A stretch of 26,380 bases of DNA. Source: Treponema sp. UBA3819. Lineage in GTDB: Bacteria; Spirochaetota; Spirochaetia; Treponematales; Treponemataceae. The stretch spans positions 1 to 26,380 of the forward strand of contig DFDV01000146.1 of the NCBI GenBank assembly GCA_002369025.1, in the 5' to 3' direction. Made by a program: the position numbers and the translations under genes. Below the pieces are notes generated by a model. The model searched no databases. It was not told the DNA's origin and saw only the letters and a list, made by a program, of their open reading frames with translations. The first letter of the stretch is position 1; every line of letters starts with the position of its first letter. Of the stretch, positions 14,638-23,539 are shown piece after piece.

Positions 14638-15255
14638 CTAATATTTTTTACTTTCCATTCCCTTGAACGCGTCGATTACACCCTGAACCCGCTTGATTTC
14701 CCTTGTGAGGATTTTTTCGTAGTTCAGCTCTCCGCCGGCGACCCTTTCCTTTTCATCTTCCCAGGCCTGAATGTCCGTGAGCCAGAGAAAATTGAATTTG
14801 CCGGTATTTGCCTTTTCCGCCCAGAGCTTTGCTTCCCGCCAGTAGTAAAGTCCGCTTTCATAACAGGATTTTGTCTTTTCAAGATTGTCCAGATACATGT
14901 CTTTCCAGGGGGCATCGTAAAAACGGGCTACGGAATGATCATAGACCCGGCCCAGTCTCATGTACTGTTCAATGATTTTTAGATTTATATGCATCATAAA
15001 GAGATAGCGGTATTTTTCCCAGTCTCTTTCGTCATTTATTTTTGCCGCCGCATAGAGAGGATTTGCAAAATCGGCCTTAACTGCCTGCTCAAGCCAGTAG
15101 ATATTTTCCATCACATCGTCGGGATACTGCTGGTAGTGTACATGAAAAAGCTTGTAGTAGTCCTCCTTGTATTTTGCCACATAGGCATGGGAAGTCCAAG
15201 GCATGAACATGGTGATGAGAAAAATAAGACTGACTGCAGAAAAAAACTTTTTCAC
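14638..15255 (-). CDS. Secreted hypothetical protein
   Basis: A 205-residue protein I do not recognise. It begins with GTG. MKKFFSAVSLIFLITMFMPW plus TSHA forms a signal peptide, with cleavage expected after residue 24. The mature part is rich in Tyr, Trp, Lys and Glu and looks largely helical (YYKLFHVHYQQYPDDVMENI, YLFMMHINLKIIEQYMRLG). There is no lipobox and there are no further membrane segments, so it should be periplasmic. The sense of a TPR-like helical repeat is weak. It lies downstream of tmk on the same strand but separated by a hairpin-rich 129-bp spacer, and has its own -10-like box 6 nt before the GTG. It is possibly a lineage-specific treponemal protein. Confidence 0.75.
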   Translation of the reverse strand: MKKFFSAVSLIFLITMFMPWTSHAYVAKYKEDYYKLFHVHYQQYPDDVMENIYWLEQAVKADFANPLYAAAKINDERDWEKYRYLFMMHINLKIIEQYMRLGRVYDHSVARFYDAPWKDMYLDNLEKTKSCYESGLYYWREAKLWAEKANTGKFNFLWLTDIQAWEDEKERVAGGELNYEKILTREIKRVQGVIDAFKGMESKKY

Positions 15256-15261
15256 GCTTTG

Positions 15262-15267
15262 AGTATC
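15262..15267 (-). promoter_or_regulatory. -10-like box 6 nt before the GTG start of the hypothetical gene
   Basis: GATACT on the minus strand ends 6 nt before the GTG at 15255, as in the GH28 and aroB genes. No good -35 and no Shine-Dalgarno sequence are seen. Confidence 0.4.
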
Positions 15268-15299
15268 GGCAGGCTGAAGAAAAATATTTAGATGCAGCG

Positions 15300-15394
15300 C
15301 TTAGGGGAGGGGAAAAGCCTTTCCCCTATGCCGCATTCTGGAAGCCCTGCTTCCGCCATTGCGTCATACCCCTTTCTCCTGGGGCTAAGCCCCA
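15300..15394. repeat. Cluster of three GC-rich palindromes at the tmk 3' end
   Basis: GGGGAAA (15309-15315) pairs with TTTCCCC (15320-15326); GGAAGC (15340-15345) with GCTTCC (15349-15354); TGGGGCT (15380-15386) with AGCCCCA (15388-15394). The last one contains the tmk stop codon and encodes the enzyme's final residues. Resembles the blocks at 3532-3653 and 4638-4709. Lacks T-tracts. Confidence 0.6.
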
Positions 15395-16017
15395 AGCCCC
15401 CTCAGGCATGAAATCTCATTTGCAATAGACCTGGCAAGTTCTTCAATAGGCCGGCTTGCGTCCAGACGGACTATCTTCATGCCGGTATTCATTTTTTCGT
15501 ACTCGCTGATTACGGCCCTGTAGCGTTCAGCCGTTGCCTTCTGAAAGTCCAGTTTTTCATAGATTTCCGTTTCGCCGCGGCCAAGTACCCGCTTCAGCGA
15601 TATTTCCGGGTCAATGTCAAAGAAAAAGAGAATCTCAGGCAGGGGAAAACTTTCGTTCAGGCGGCGGGGAAGTTCATCTCCGCAGGTAACAGACTGGTAG
15701 GTCAGGCTGGAAAACAAATAGCGGTCGCTCACAACGATTTTTCCGCTTTCCGCCTTTTCAACAAGACCGCAGTTCGTGCCGCCTTTTCCGTAGAGATGTT
15801 CGTTTCTGTCTGCAGCGAACAAAAATGCACTGGTCCGCGGGTCTAATTCCACATCGCCTTTAAGCATTTTGCGGAGAAATTTTCCCGTCTCGCTGTCAGT
15901 CGGCTCCGTGGTAAAGAAAAATCTGTCTGCATCAGGGCGTTTTTTCAACTCCGCAATCTGGGTGGAAGTTCCCGCTCCATCAATGCCTTCAAATACGATA
16001 AAATTCTGTAATATCAT
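15385..16017 (-). CDS. tmk: Thymidylate kinase (dTMP kinase) with atypical P-loop
   Basis: Phosphorylates dTMP to dTDP with ATP, for DNA synthesis. The 210-residue protein begins MILQNFIVFEGIDGAGTSTQ. Other family marks are TTEPTDSETGKFLRKML, the DRYLFSSLTYQS dTMP-binding motif, LPEILFFFDIDPEISLKRVLGRG, and the EIYEKLDFQ lid region, so the assignment is firm. The P-loop reads GIDGAGTST where the family normally has GAGK(S/T)T: the lysine that contacts ATP phosphates is a threonine (T17). The frame is open to a TTG at 16050, but the ATG at 16017 places the P-loop at the usual distance. It is divergent from tamB across 47 bp. Confidence 0.9.
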   Translation of the reverse strand: MILQNFIVFEGIDGAGTSTQIAELKKRPDADRFFFTTEPTDSETGKFLRKMLKGDVELDPRTSAFLFAADRNEHLYGKGGTNCGLVEKAESGKIVVSDRYLFSSLTYQSVTCGDELPRRLNESFPLPEILFFFDIDPEISLKRVLGRGETEIYEKLDFQKATAERYRAVISEYEKMNTGMKIVRLDASRPIEELARSIANEISCLRGLGA

Positions 16018-16064
16018 ACGCAAAACCCGCAAAACTGCCGATAATATCAAAGAAGATAATTGCT

Positions 16065-19000
16065 ATGAAATCCCACAGGCAAAGCGTTGGAATCGGCAGT
16101 ACACTTTTTATCCTCATGCTTGTTGCGGCGGTTGCAATTCTCCGGCCGGTCTATGTCCGCGTGGGTCAAGCCTTATCTTCTCTTGAAAAAGAACTGGTTG
16201 AAAAAGCGGAAAATACCATCGGTCTTTCCTTTTCCTATCAGTCACTTTCACCGTCTATTTTATCAGCAATCAACATAAAAGGTATAGAGGTTTCAGACAA
16301 GGCATCTGGCAGAAAACTGGTCGAAGTGCGTAAAGTCACCGTCGCCTATAATTTTCTTGATTTCTTTTCATCCCATCCCACCTATGCCATCCGCTCGGTA
16401 ACAATCAACGGCGTCACGGTTGAGTATGACTTGTTTGTAGACCGTGCCCTGACCCAGAAGTGGATTGACCTTGCCAAAAACAAAACGAAAAAGAATCTGG
16501 ACGAGCACAAAAAAATTGACCTCTCACTTCTGAACATCGATCTTCCCTTTGCAGTTCAGCTGAAAAATGTAAGCCTGCACTATTCGGACAAGTGGAATGA
16601 TGCAAGGGGCACCGTCCGCTCCCTTACCCTGCGCAATAATTTTAATTCCACGGGTATTGTTGTAAAGGGAAACGGCAAGGCGACCTATTCAAACATCTAT
16701 CTTTCTCACGAAAACAAACGCATTCAGATGGCGGTCAATTTTGACCTGACTGGAACCCTTGTGCCGGAACTGGACGGCAGTTCTGCCTCAGTGCGCTTTA
16801 CAAATGCGGGCGGTGCAGACTTTACGGTCTCTCATCTGGATGCCCTGGTAAACTACGAAGACGAAAAATTTACCATCCGCACCATGCGGTCTGCCCTGCC
16901 TTTTTCTGTTTTCATGACGGCTGATATTGCAGACAAGTCCTTCCGCCTGGATGGTGAATTTGACGGCTTTGAGCCCTTTAAGCTGGTTCGCGTTCGCCGG
17001 GCTCCCGGCTATTTTGCTCTTTTTGACGGTATTAGTGTGAGCGGAAAGGGTAATGTATTTATCAAAAAAGGTCCCGGCGTGAAGTATGCGGCAGACTTTG
17101 AAACTGAATGGACAAAGCGGCTCTTAGGTCATCCTTTCCACGGTTCAATCAAAGTGGAGGGCGACAAGCGCCATCTGACGGCCCACAGGCTTGTTGCCAC
17201 AGGAAAGGGAGTATCTGCAGATTTTTCAGGTGAATTCGTATATAAACCCAGGCAACTTTCCGGTCTGCTTTCCTGTCAGAACTATCTGCTGCCCAACGGC
17301 AACAGCCTGTCCGGAGAAGTCTACATCGACCCCCTGGATACAGGCTTTATGATGATTGCACCCCAGATTTTCCTGGGAGAAGACCGGGCCCTCACCGCGG
17401 TAGAAGCAACTGTCATTCCGGGCCATCAGTCCGTAGACTTCAGTCTTGCCTGGGATGACTATGCCCATGCTGACTATGAGGAAAACGGCCATGTGCGGGT
17501 TGACGGAAGTTATCTTGGCGGAACAGACCGTTACATACAGGCCCGTGCAGAAGTTCAGAATGTTTTTCTGGACAGTGCGGCCCTTCTGGGAGCCTTTTTC
17601 GTTAAAGAAAAGCCTGCTGTGAGGCTCAAAAAGATGGCGTCTGTCCTGGAGCCCTACATCACCAGTGATGAAGTCTATTTTTCCAGCGACTTTAAGAATT
17701 TTTCATTCAATGCGCCGGTCTGCCTTGTTGCAAATACGACAAAGGACAGGGAAATGCTCTGGTTTGCAGTGGACGGCTCTAACCAGACGGTACAAATCAG
17801 CCGCTTTGACCTGCTTTTTGGCAGCCTGAATACATCTGCTACGGCTTCTGCGGATTTTTCCAACGGCTTCGACAACTTTACCTTCTTCGGCGACTATACG
17901 GTAAACTCCATGCCCTACCAGTTCAGCGGAAACTATGCCTCCCGCTGGCTGAGTATTGCGGGTGACTACGACTTTTCTGCGGTGGCAAGATTTGACGATG
18001 AAGTAACAGGTTCTTTCTCCTTTGCATCCCTTCCCCTGGCCCTGGGAAAATATGTTCCGTCAGTATCTGTGGACGCCGCATTCACCTACCGTTCGCCTGA
18101 CAATTTTTCCGTAGACTTGCACAATTTACAGATGGAGGAGCTTGCAGGTCGTTTTGCCGTTAATCCCAAGCTCTCCCTCTCTGGAAATATCAATCAGTAT
18201 GGTTTTTTGATTGACACCATCAGTTATTCTGACAATGTTTCTGCCCTCAAGGGTAACGGAAACCTCATGTGGAATATCAATAACAGCATTTTTGACTCCA
18301 TCCACCTGGATTTGCAGGCTCAGAGCCTTTCGGGAAGTGAGCATCTGTCTTTTAACGCTGACTTTGTAAATCCGTCCCAGCTGCCTTTCTCCATGAATGC
18401 TCTTAGAAATGATTTTTACTTTAACGGTCAGGCAGAAGTCCATGCATTCCCCATCATCCGCTTTATGAATGAACAGAATGCAGACAATGTGCTTTCTGCA
18501 AGTGCATCTGCCAGCGGTACCCTAAGCAATCCTTTTATTTCCCTTGACCTTCAGAATTTCGCCATGGGGCTTTACGGTTCTTCACTGGTTGCCCACGGTT
18601 CTTTTGTTCTGGATGAAAGCGGCGTGAGTGCGGAAAACTTTGGCGCAACCTGGTCAAATTTCAGGGTGTCAGAGGGAAGTTTGTTCTTTAATCCCAGCGA
18701 TTTTTCCGGTGACCTTTCCCTCAATCTTGAAGGCTATCTGCTTAACGAATCATTTAAAATGCCGCTGACCCTTGAACTGAGCAGTGCACCTCCCGTGCAA
18801 AAATGGCGCATTCCCCAGAACTATACTGCAAACCTCAAAGTGCCGGGCATTACGGGCCAGCTCTTTCCCAAGTCTCCTGCTTTTGAGCTTACTCTGCTGC
18901 GCCTTCCGGGACGATGTGATATTTTCTCAAAAGATATGAACGGGCTGACGGCTACTGTTCTGGAAAACGGTACCATATCTGCCCGGCTTGGCAGCGCGCT

Positions 19001-20534
19001 TCCCCTGCAGCTGGATGCTCATGGCCAGATAGACAGGGAAAATCTTCGTCTGGAAATTACTGACATGCAGTCAAACCTTGCAGAAGTCACTTCGATTATT
19101 GCCCTGCCTTTCCTCCATGTGGCAAGCGGTCAGTTAAAAGGTGCCCTCCGCATAAACGGTCTGATTGCTGATCCCGAATTCTCCGGCTCTCTTTCCATTG
19201 AAAAACCGGAATTTACTATTCCCATGGTGTCAAAGACAGCCTTTAAGACTGACAAGATTTTAGCCAGCATAAATCAGAGTGCATTGATTATGCCCCAGAC
19301 TACATTAAAGGCCGGAAAGTCTGAAGTGGTTGCAGATGCCCGCATCGAATTTAACCGCTGGAAAATCGGTGTCCTGGACTTAAATCTTCTTACGCCAAAA
19401 AATAATTATATTCCGGTGAACATGACTTTGCCCCTCATTCATTACAAGGGTGAGGCGGGCATAGATTTGAACCTGACTCTGGAAGACAATGAATTCGGTA
19501 TAACCGGTCTGATAGAAGCGCAGAATGCTGATGTTTCCATCGTCATTTCTTCACTGCAGAGCAGCCTTATGTCTGGAAATTTCTTTTCGCTCTTTGCACC
19601 TAAAGGAGATAAATCCGGGGAATCCCCGCCGCCAAAGGAAAAATCCTCGCCCCTTGCCATAAAGGCTGACCTGAATCTGCTTGTAGGTCAGCGGGTACAG
19701 ATTCTTTTTGATCCGCTCCTCCGCGGCGCCGTTGCTCCCAACACGCCGCTTTCAGTGTATTATGACAGCCTGACCGGAAACTTCAGTCTCAAGGGTGAAG
19801 CGGCGCTTCGTGGCGGACAGATTGTCTGGCTCAACCGCAACTTCTACATGAAAGAGGGTAGAATTGTCTTTAATGAGACCCAGGATATGATTGACCCCCG
19901 CCTTACAGTCCGTGCAGAAACCCGTGAACGCGACACAAACGGCGGACAGGTAACGATTACTCTGAGTGCAATAAATCAGCCGGTCTCATCGCTGAATCCT
20001 CAGTTCTCCGCCAGCCCTGCAAAATCAGAAAGGGAGATTATGGAACTGCTGGGTCAGGTTATCAGTGCGGACTCAAAAAACGCAACGTCTCTCTTCCTTG
20101 CCGGCGGTGACTATCTGGTTCAGTCTGTCGTCATACGTAATATAGAAAACGCATTGCGTGAACTCCTGAAGTTTGATATATTTTCAGTAAGAACCAATGT
20201 ACTTCAGAACACAGTGAAGTACGGACTCGGTAACAATTCTACTGGTAAACAGATGAAGTTCAGTAACTTTTTTGATAACTCAACTGTTTATATAGGAAAG
20301 TACTTCGGCAGTTCAATCTATGCTGATGCAATGATGAACTGGGTGTATGACGAGTCGAAGGTAGAAAGCGCAACGTCAGTGGGAGGTCTCGTCTTCCAGC
20401 CTGCAATAGGCCTGGAAATGGCATCACCATTTGTCAATATCCGTCTGGGTGTCGCTCCCGATCTGGAAGCTCTCCGCAATAATATGTGGGTTTCTTCCGC
20501 ATCGATGACCCTGTCATGGAAATTCGCGCTATAA
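16065..20534 (+). CDS. tamB: TamB-family inner-membrane-anchored transport protein (DUF490)
   Basis: Very long (1489 residues) AsmA/TamB-type protein, thought to bridge the periplasm and help outer-membrane protein insertion or lipid transport, together with an Omp85 partner. One N-terminal membrane segment (TLFILMLVAAVAILRPVYVRV, about residues 13-33) anchors it. The rest is repetitive beta-strand sequence with many short alternating hydrophobic strands, as in the family's beta-taco groove. The C-terminal 350 residues match the TamB domain: NLLVGQRVQILFDPLLRGAV, GEAALRGGQIVWLNRNFYMK, FNETQDMIDPRLTVRAET and EIMELLGQVISADSKN, ending in the strand SMTLSWKFAL. It starts 47 bp from the divergent tmk, with bamA following 26 nt after its stop. 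T. pallidum has the same arrangement. Confidence 0.9.
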   Translation: MKSHRQSVGIGSTLFILMLVAAVAILRPVYVRVGQALSSLEKELVEKAENTIGLSFSYQSLSPSILSAINIKGIEVSDKASGRKLVEVRKVTVAYNFLDFFSSHPTYAIRSVTINGVTVEYDLFVDRALTQKWIDLAKNKTKKNLDEHKKIDLSLLNIDLPFAVQLKNVSLHYSDKWNDARGTVRSLTLRNNFNSTGIVVKGNGKATYSNIYLSHENKRIQMAVNFDLTGTLVPELDGSSASVRFTNAGGADFTVSHLDALVNYEDEKFTIRTMRSALPFSVFMTADIADKSFRLDGEFDGFEPFKLVRVRRAPGYFALFDGISVSGKGNVFIKKGPGVKYAADFETEWTKRLLGHPFHGSIKVEGDKRHLTAHRLVATGKGVSADFSGEFVYKPRQLSGLLSCQNYLLPNGNSLSGEVYIDPLDTGFMMIAPQIFLGEDRALTAVEATVIPGHQSVDFSLAWDDYAHADYEENGHVRVDGSYLGGTDRYIQARAEVQNVFLDSAALLGAFFVKEKPAVRLKKMASVLEPYITSDEVYFSSDFKNFSFNAPVCLVANTTKDREMLWFAVDGSNQTVQISRFDLLFGSLNTSATASADFSNGFDNFTFFGDYTVNSMPYQFSGNYASRWLSIAGDYDFSAVARFDDEVTGSFSFASLPLALGKYVPSVSVDAAFTYRSPDNFSVDLHNLQMEELAGRFAVNPKLSLSGNINQYGFLIDTISYSDNVSALKGNGNLMWNINNSIFDSIHLDLQAQSLSGSEHLSFNADFVNPSQLPFSMNALRNDFYFNGQAEVHAFPIIRFMNEQNADNVLSASASASGTLSNPFISLDLQNFAMGLYGSSLVAHGSFVLDESGVSAENFGATWSNFRVSEGSLFFNPSDFSGDLSLNLEGYLLNESFKMPLTLELSSAPPVQKWRIPQNYTANLKVPGITGQLFPKSPAFELTLLRLPGRCDIFSKDMNGLTATVLENGTISARLGSALPLQLDAHGQIDRENLRLEITDMQSNLAEVTSIIALPFLHVASGQLKGALRINGLIADPEFSGSLSIEKPEFTIPMVSKTAFKTDKILASINQSALIMPQTTLKAGKSEVVADARIEFNRWKIGVLDLNLLTPKNNYIPVNMTLPLIHYKGEAGIDLNLTLEDNEFGITGLIEAQNADVSIVISSLQSSLMSGNFFSLFAPKGDKSGESPPPKEKSSPLAIKADLNLLVGQRVQILFDPLLRGAVAPNTPLSVYYDSLTGNFSLKGEAALRGGQIVWLNRNFYMKEGRIVFNETQDMIDPRLTVRAETRERDTNGGQVTITLSAINQPVSSLNPQFSASPAKSEREIMELLGQVISADSKNATSLFLAGGDYLVQSVVIRNIENALRELLKFDIFSVRTNVLQNTVKYGLGNNSTGKQMKFSNFFDNSTVYIGKYFGSSIYADAMMNWVYDESKVESATSVGGLVFQPAIGLEMASPFVNIRLGVAPDLEALRNNMWVSSASMTLSWKFAL

Positions 20535-20560
20535 ATTAAAAAAAGAATGCAGGAGTTTTT

Positions 20561-22987
20561 ATGCGTCGTTCTGTTGTTTTTACGCTGATGGCAGCACTAT
20601 TTTTGTGTACAGCAACGAGCAGTCTGGCAGCACAGAGTACAGAAAGTGAGGAAACAGTTTCCGATGCCAACTGGTATTACGGAAAGCTGATTAAAAATGT
20701 TTCTTTCAAGGGATTAAGGCATGTCGGTAATAAGGAAGTAGACGGCGTTACCAGCGGATTTATCGGCAAGCGCTTTTCTGATGAACTTTTTGCAGACATG
20801 ATGGACCGCATCTATGCTCTGGAACTTTTTGATGATGTTGAGCCGGAAGCCCTTCCGGGAGATTCAAAACGCAATACTGTTTCCATTGTCTTTACCGTAA
20901 CTGAACGCCCGGTTGTTTCCCGCCTTATTTTTCGTGGCAACAAGGCAATCCGTATGACGGAACTCAAGGACGCAATTTCTATAAAGGAAAAGGATGTTTT
21001 TGTTGAATCCAAGATGCTCGGCGATGAACGCGCAATCCGCTCTCTCTATCTGGAAAAAGGCTTTACCAATGTAACGGTTTCTTCCCAGACCCGGCAGACA
21101 TCAAGAGGCTTTGAAGTAACATATATAATAGAAGAAGGTCGTTCAACAGTTGTCGGCCACCTTGAATTCAGGGGAAATAAAGTCTTTTCTTCCAAGACAC
21201 TGAGGGGTAAACTCAAGCTCAAGGAAGTCGGTCTTTTTAACAAGGGTGCTTTTCAGGAAGCCACTCTGGAAGCAGACAAGCAGGCTATTGTGGCCTACTA
21301 TCAGAACAACGGTTATATTGATGCCAGCATTATTGACGTAACAAGAGAAATCAATATAAACGAAAAGAAAAACCGCGATGAAATGACCATCACCTTTGTG
21401 GTGCAGGAAGGATCCCAGTACACTTTCAGCGGCATCACTTATGTAGGCAATACAATCTTTACTGATGAAAGGCTGAATGCTCTGGTAAAACAGCAGCATG
21501 GCAAAATGTTCAATCAGACAAAATTCCAGGAAAGCCTGATGGCAATTGCTGATTTGTACTATGAAAACGGTTATACGTCAAACAGATTTCAGCCCATTCC
21601 TACAAAGGATTCAGAAAACAAGACGATTTCCTATGTCCTGCAGATTACGGAAAATGTCCGCAGTCACGTTGAACATATCATCATCAAGGGAAATAACCGC
21701 ACCAAAGAGCATGTCATCCGTCGTGAAATCCCGGTTGAAAGCGGAGATATTTTCTCCAAGGCAAAAGTAACCACAGGTCTTAGAAACCTCTACAACCTGC
21801 AGTATTTCAGCGCAGTCGTTCCTGATGTTGTGCTTGGTTCAGAAGAAAATCTGGTAGACCTTATCTTTACCGTGGATGAACAGTCCACAACATCAATCGA
21901 ATTTGGTGTTACCTTCAGCGGAGTTTCAGACCCCAACGACCTGCCTTTTGCCCTCTTTGTAAAGTGGCAGGACAGCAATGTTAAAGGTTCAGGAAAATCC
22001 CTTAGTGCTGGTTCTACTATTTCAACTGATGAACAGTCTGTTACCCTGTCTTATGGTGAAAACTGGCTGTGGGGTCGTCCTATCAGCCGTTCAATCAGTA
22101 CGACTTTCTCTCACGCAAGCGTAAACTCACTCAGACTAAAATGGCTTTCCAACGGTACTGTAGATAATTCCAACTATTATATGCGCTACGAACAGTGGAA
22201 GTGGTCTTTGAGCTATTCAATGGGCCACCGCTGGACTCCGGACTGGGCAATTCTCTCCCTTACCGGCGGTATTACAGGAAGTTTGCTGAACAACCGCTAC
22301 GACAAGGAACTCTACACTCCGGTTGATACTACAGTCAGTGAGTTTGCAAACCGCTGGGGCTGGCAGAACTCTATCTGGGCGGCATTCTCTGTTGACGGCC
22401 GTGACGTAAACTATGACCCTTCAGCAGGCTGGTTTGCAAGTCAGCGCTTCACCTGGTATGGTCTGACCCCTATCGAAAGCGAATACTTCCTGCGTTCCGA
22501 TACAAAACTTGAAAAATACTTTACGCTGATAAACTGGCGCATTACTGAAAAGTGGGCCTTTAAGCTTGTTCTCGCCGGTTATACAGGTCTTTCCATGATT
22601 TTCCCGGCAGCAAATACCGGCGTAGGTGACTCCAGCAAGCTTTACATTGACGGTATGTTCAACGGACGCGGCTGGACCAGTATCTACAATAAAGTTCGCG
22701 GTAAAGCCCTGTGGAATTCAAATATCGAACTCCGCATGCCGGTTGTTCCGGGTGTTCTCGCACTGGACGGTTTTGCTGATGCCGCAATCATTACAAAAGA
22801 AGTCTACCAGCTGGGAAGTATTGGCTGGGGTGACTGGTACTTTAGTGTCGGTCCCGGTGTACGCTTTACCATTCCCCAGTTCCCCCTCCGTCTGCTTTTT
22901 GCCCACACTTTCCGCATCGAAGACGGTTCGGTTAAATGGAATGACCACTGGAAGTTCGTCCTTTCATTCAACCTGATAAACAAGTAG
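20561..22987 (+). CDS. bamA: Outer membrane assembly factor BamA (Omp85 family)
   Basis: Folds and inserts beta-barrel proteins into the outer membrane. The 808-residue protein has a signal peptide (cleavage after SLAA, residue 24), then five POTRA domains at about 43-115, 118-193, 196-285, 288-365 and 368-440. Their repeated hallmarks are visible (RGNKAIRMTELKD, RGNKVFSSKTLRGKL, VGNTIFTDERLNAL, KGNNRTKEHVIRREI with NLYNLQYFSAV). The rest is the 16-strand barrel, rich in aromatic alternating strands. The loop-6 motif, usually VRGF/Y, appears as GRGW (702-705). AGGAG at 20551-20555 gives a strong ribosome site. The protein ends FVLSFNLINK, so the usual terminal aromatic residue is displaced inward. 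Downstream of tamB and upstream of the Skp-like chaperone, a complete assembly cassette. Confidence 0.95.
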   Translation: MRRSVVFTLMAALFLCTATSSLAAQSTESEETVSDANWYYGKLIKNVSFKGLRHVGNKEVDGVTSGFIGKRFSDELFADMMDRIYALELFDDVEPEALPGDSKRNTVSIVFTVTERPVVSRLIFRGNKAIRMTELKDAISIKEKDVFVESKMLGDERAIRSLYLEKGFTNVTVSSQTRQTSRGFEVTYIIEEGRSTVVGHLEFRGNKVFSSKTLRGKLKLKEVGLFNKGAFQEATLEADKQAIVAYYQNNGYIDASIIDVTREININEKKNRDEMTITFVVQEGSQYTFSGITYVGNTIFTDERLNALVKQQHGKMFNQTKFQESLMAIADLYYENGYTSNRFQPIPTKDSENKTISYVLQITENVRSHVEHIIIKGNNRTKEHVIRREIPVESGDIFSKAKVTTGLRNLYNLQYFSAVVPDVVLGSEENLVDLIFTVDEQSTTSIEFGVTFSGVSDPNDLPFALFVKWQDSNVKGSGKSLSAGSTISTDEQSVTLSYGENWLWGRPISRSISTTFSHASVNSLRLKWLSNGTVDNSNYYMRYEQWKWSLSYSMGHRWTPDWAILSLTGGITGSLLNNRYDKELYTPVDTTVSEFANRWGWQNSIWAAFSVDGRDVNYDPSAGWFASQRFTWYGLTPIESEYFLRSDTKLEKYFTLINWRITEKWAFKLVLAGYTGLSMIFPAANTGVGDSSKLYIDGMFNGRGWTSIYNKVRGKALWNSNIELRMPVVPGVLALDGFADAAIITKEVYQLGSIGWGDWYFSVGPGVRFTIPQFPLRLLFAHTFRIEDGSVKWNDHWKFVLSFNLINK

Positions 22988-23020
22988 ATTTTATTTTGTA
23001 TTTTTGATAGAGTTTGTGCT

Positions 23021-23536
23021 ATGAAAAAGATTGGACTTTTCGTTTTTCTTGCCCTCATTTCCTGTGCAGGACTTTTTGCCCAGCAGATTACCCGCTTTGG
23101 TGTAGTGGATACAGCCCGTGTATATGCAGCCTATTTCCGTAATTCTGCACCGGTCCGCAATTATGAGTCGAAAAAAGCGGATTTCCAGAATGAAATCAAC
23201 AAGCGCACTGATGAGATTCAAAAACTCCAGCAGCAGAAAGTTGATTATCAGAACAGCGGAAACGAATCTGCCGCCATGCGTATCGAAGCAGAAATTACCA
23301 AAAAAACTGACTATCTTACCCAGTATACCAGTGCAAAAAATATCGAACTGGAATCCTTAAAAAATTCACTGCAGAATTCAGATGCATTTTATAAGAAACT
23401 CTACAATACACTGGAACGGGTTGCCGAGCATGAAGGCTTCAGTCTTATTCTGAGTCTGCAGCAGGCAAATGCAGTTCTCTGGTACTCATCCTCCGTTGAC
23501 GTTACTGACAAAGTCATCTCTGAACTGGGATTGTAG
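23021..23536 (+). CDS. OmpH/Skp-family periplasmic chaperone
   Basis: Holds unfolded outer-membrane proteins in the periplasm for delivery to BamA. The 171-residue protein has a signal peptide ending in LFAQ (cleavage near residue 20) and FGVVDTARVYAAYFRNSAPV, the family's opening strand. A long coiled coil rich in Lys, Gln and Glu follows (about 48-125, e.g. RTDEIQKLQQQKVDYQN), then the closing EGFSLILSLQQANAVLWYSSSVDVTDKVISEL. Size and layout are standard for OmpH/Skp. It lies 33 nt after bamA and 3 nt before mutS, so it is part of the same operon. The ribosome site is weak. Confidence 0.92.
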   Translation: MKKIGLFVFLALISCAGLFAQQITRFGVVDTARVYAAYFRNSAPVRNYESKKADFQNEINKRTDEIQKLQQQKVDYQNSGNESAAMRIEAEITKKTDYLTQYTSAKNIELESLKNSLQNSDAFYKKLYNTLERVAEHEGFSLILSLQQANAVLWYSSSVDVTDKVISELGL

Positions 23537-23539
23537 TCA

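Noticed and set aside
14473..14982. 169-residue plus-strand reading frame overlapping the hypothetical gene
   Set aside because: It runs antisense through the secreted hypothetical protein and the repeat; there is no ribosome site and no recognisable motif, whereas the minus strand has a clean signal peptide.
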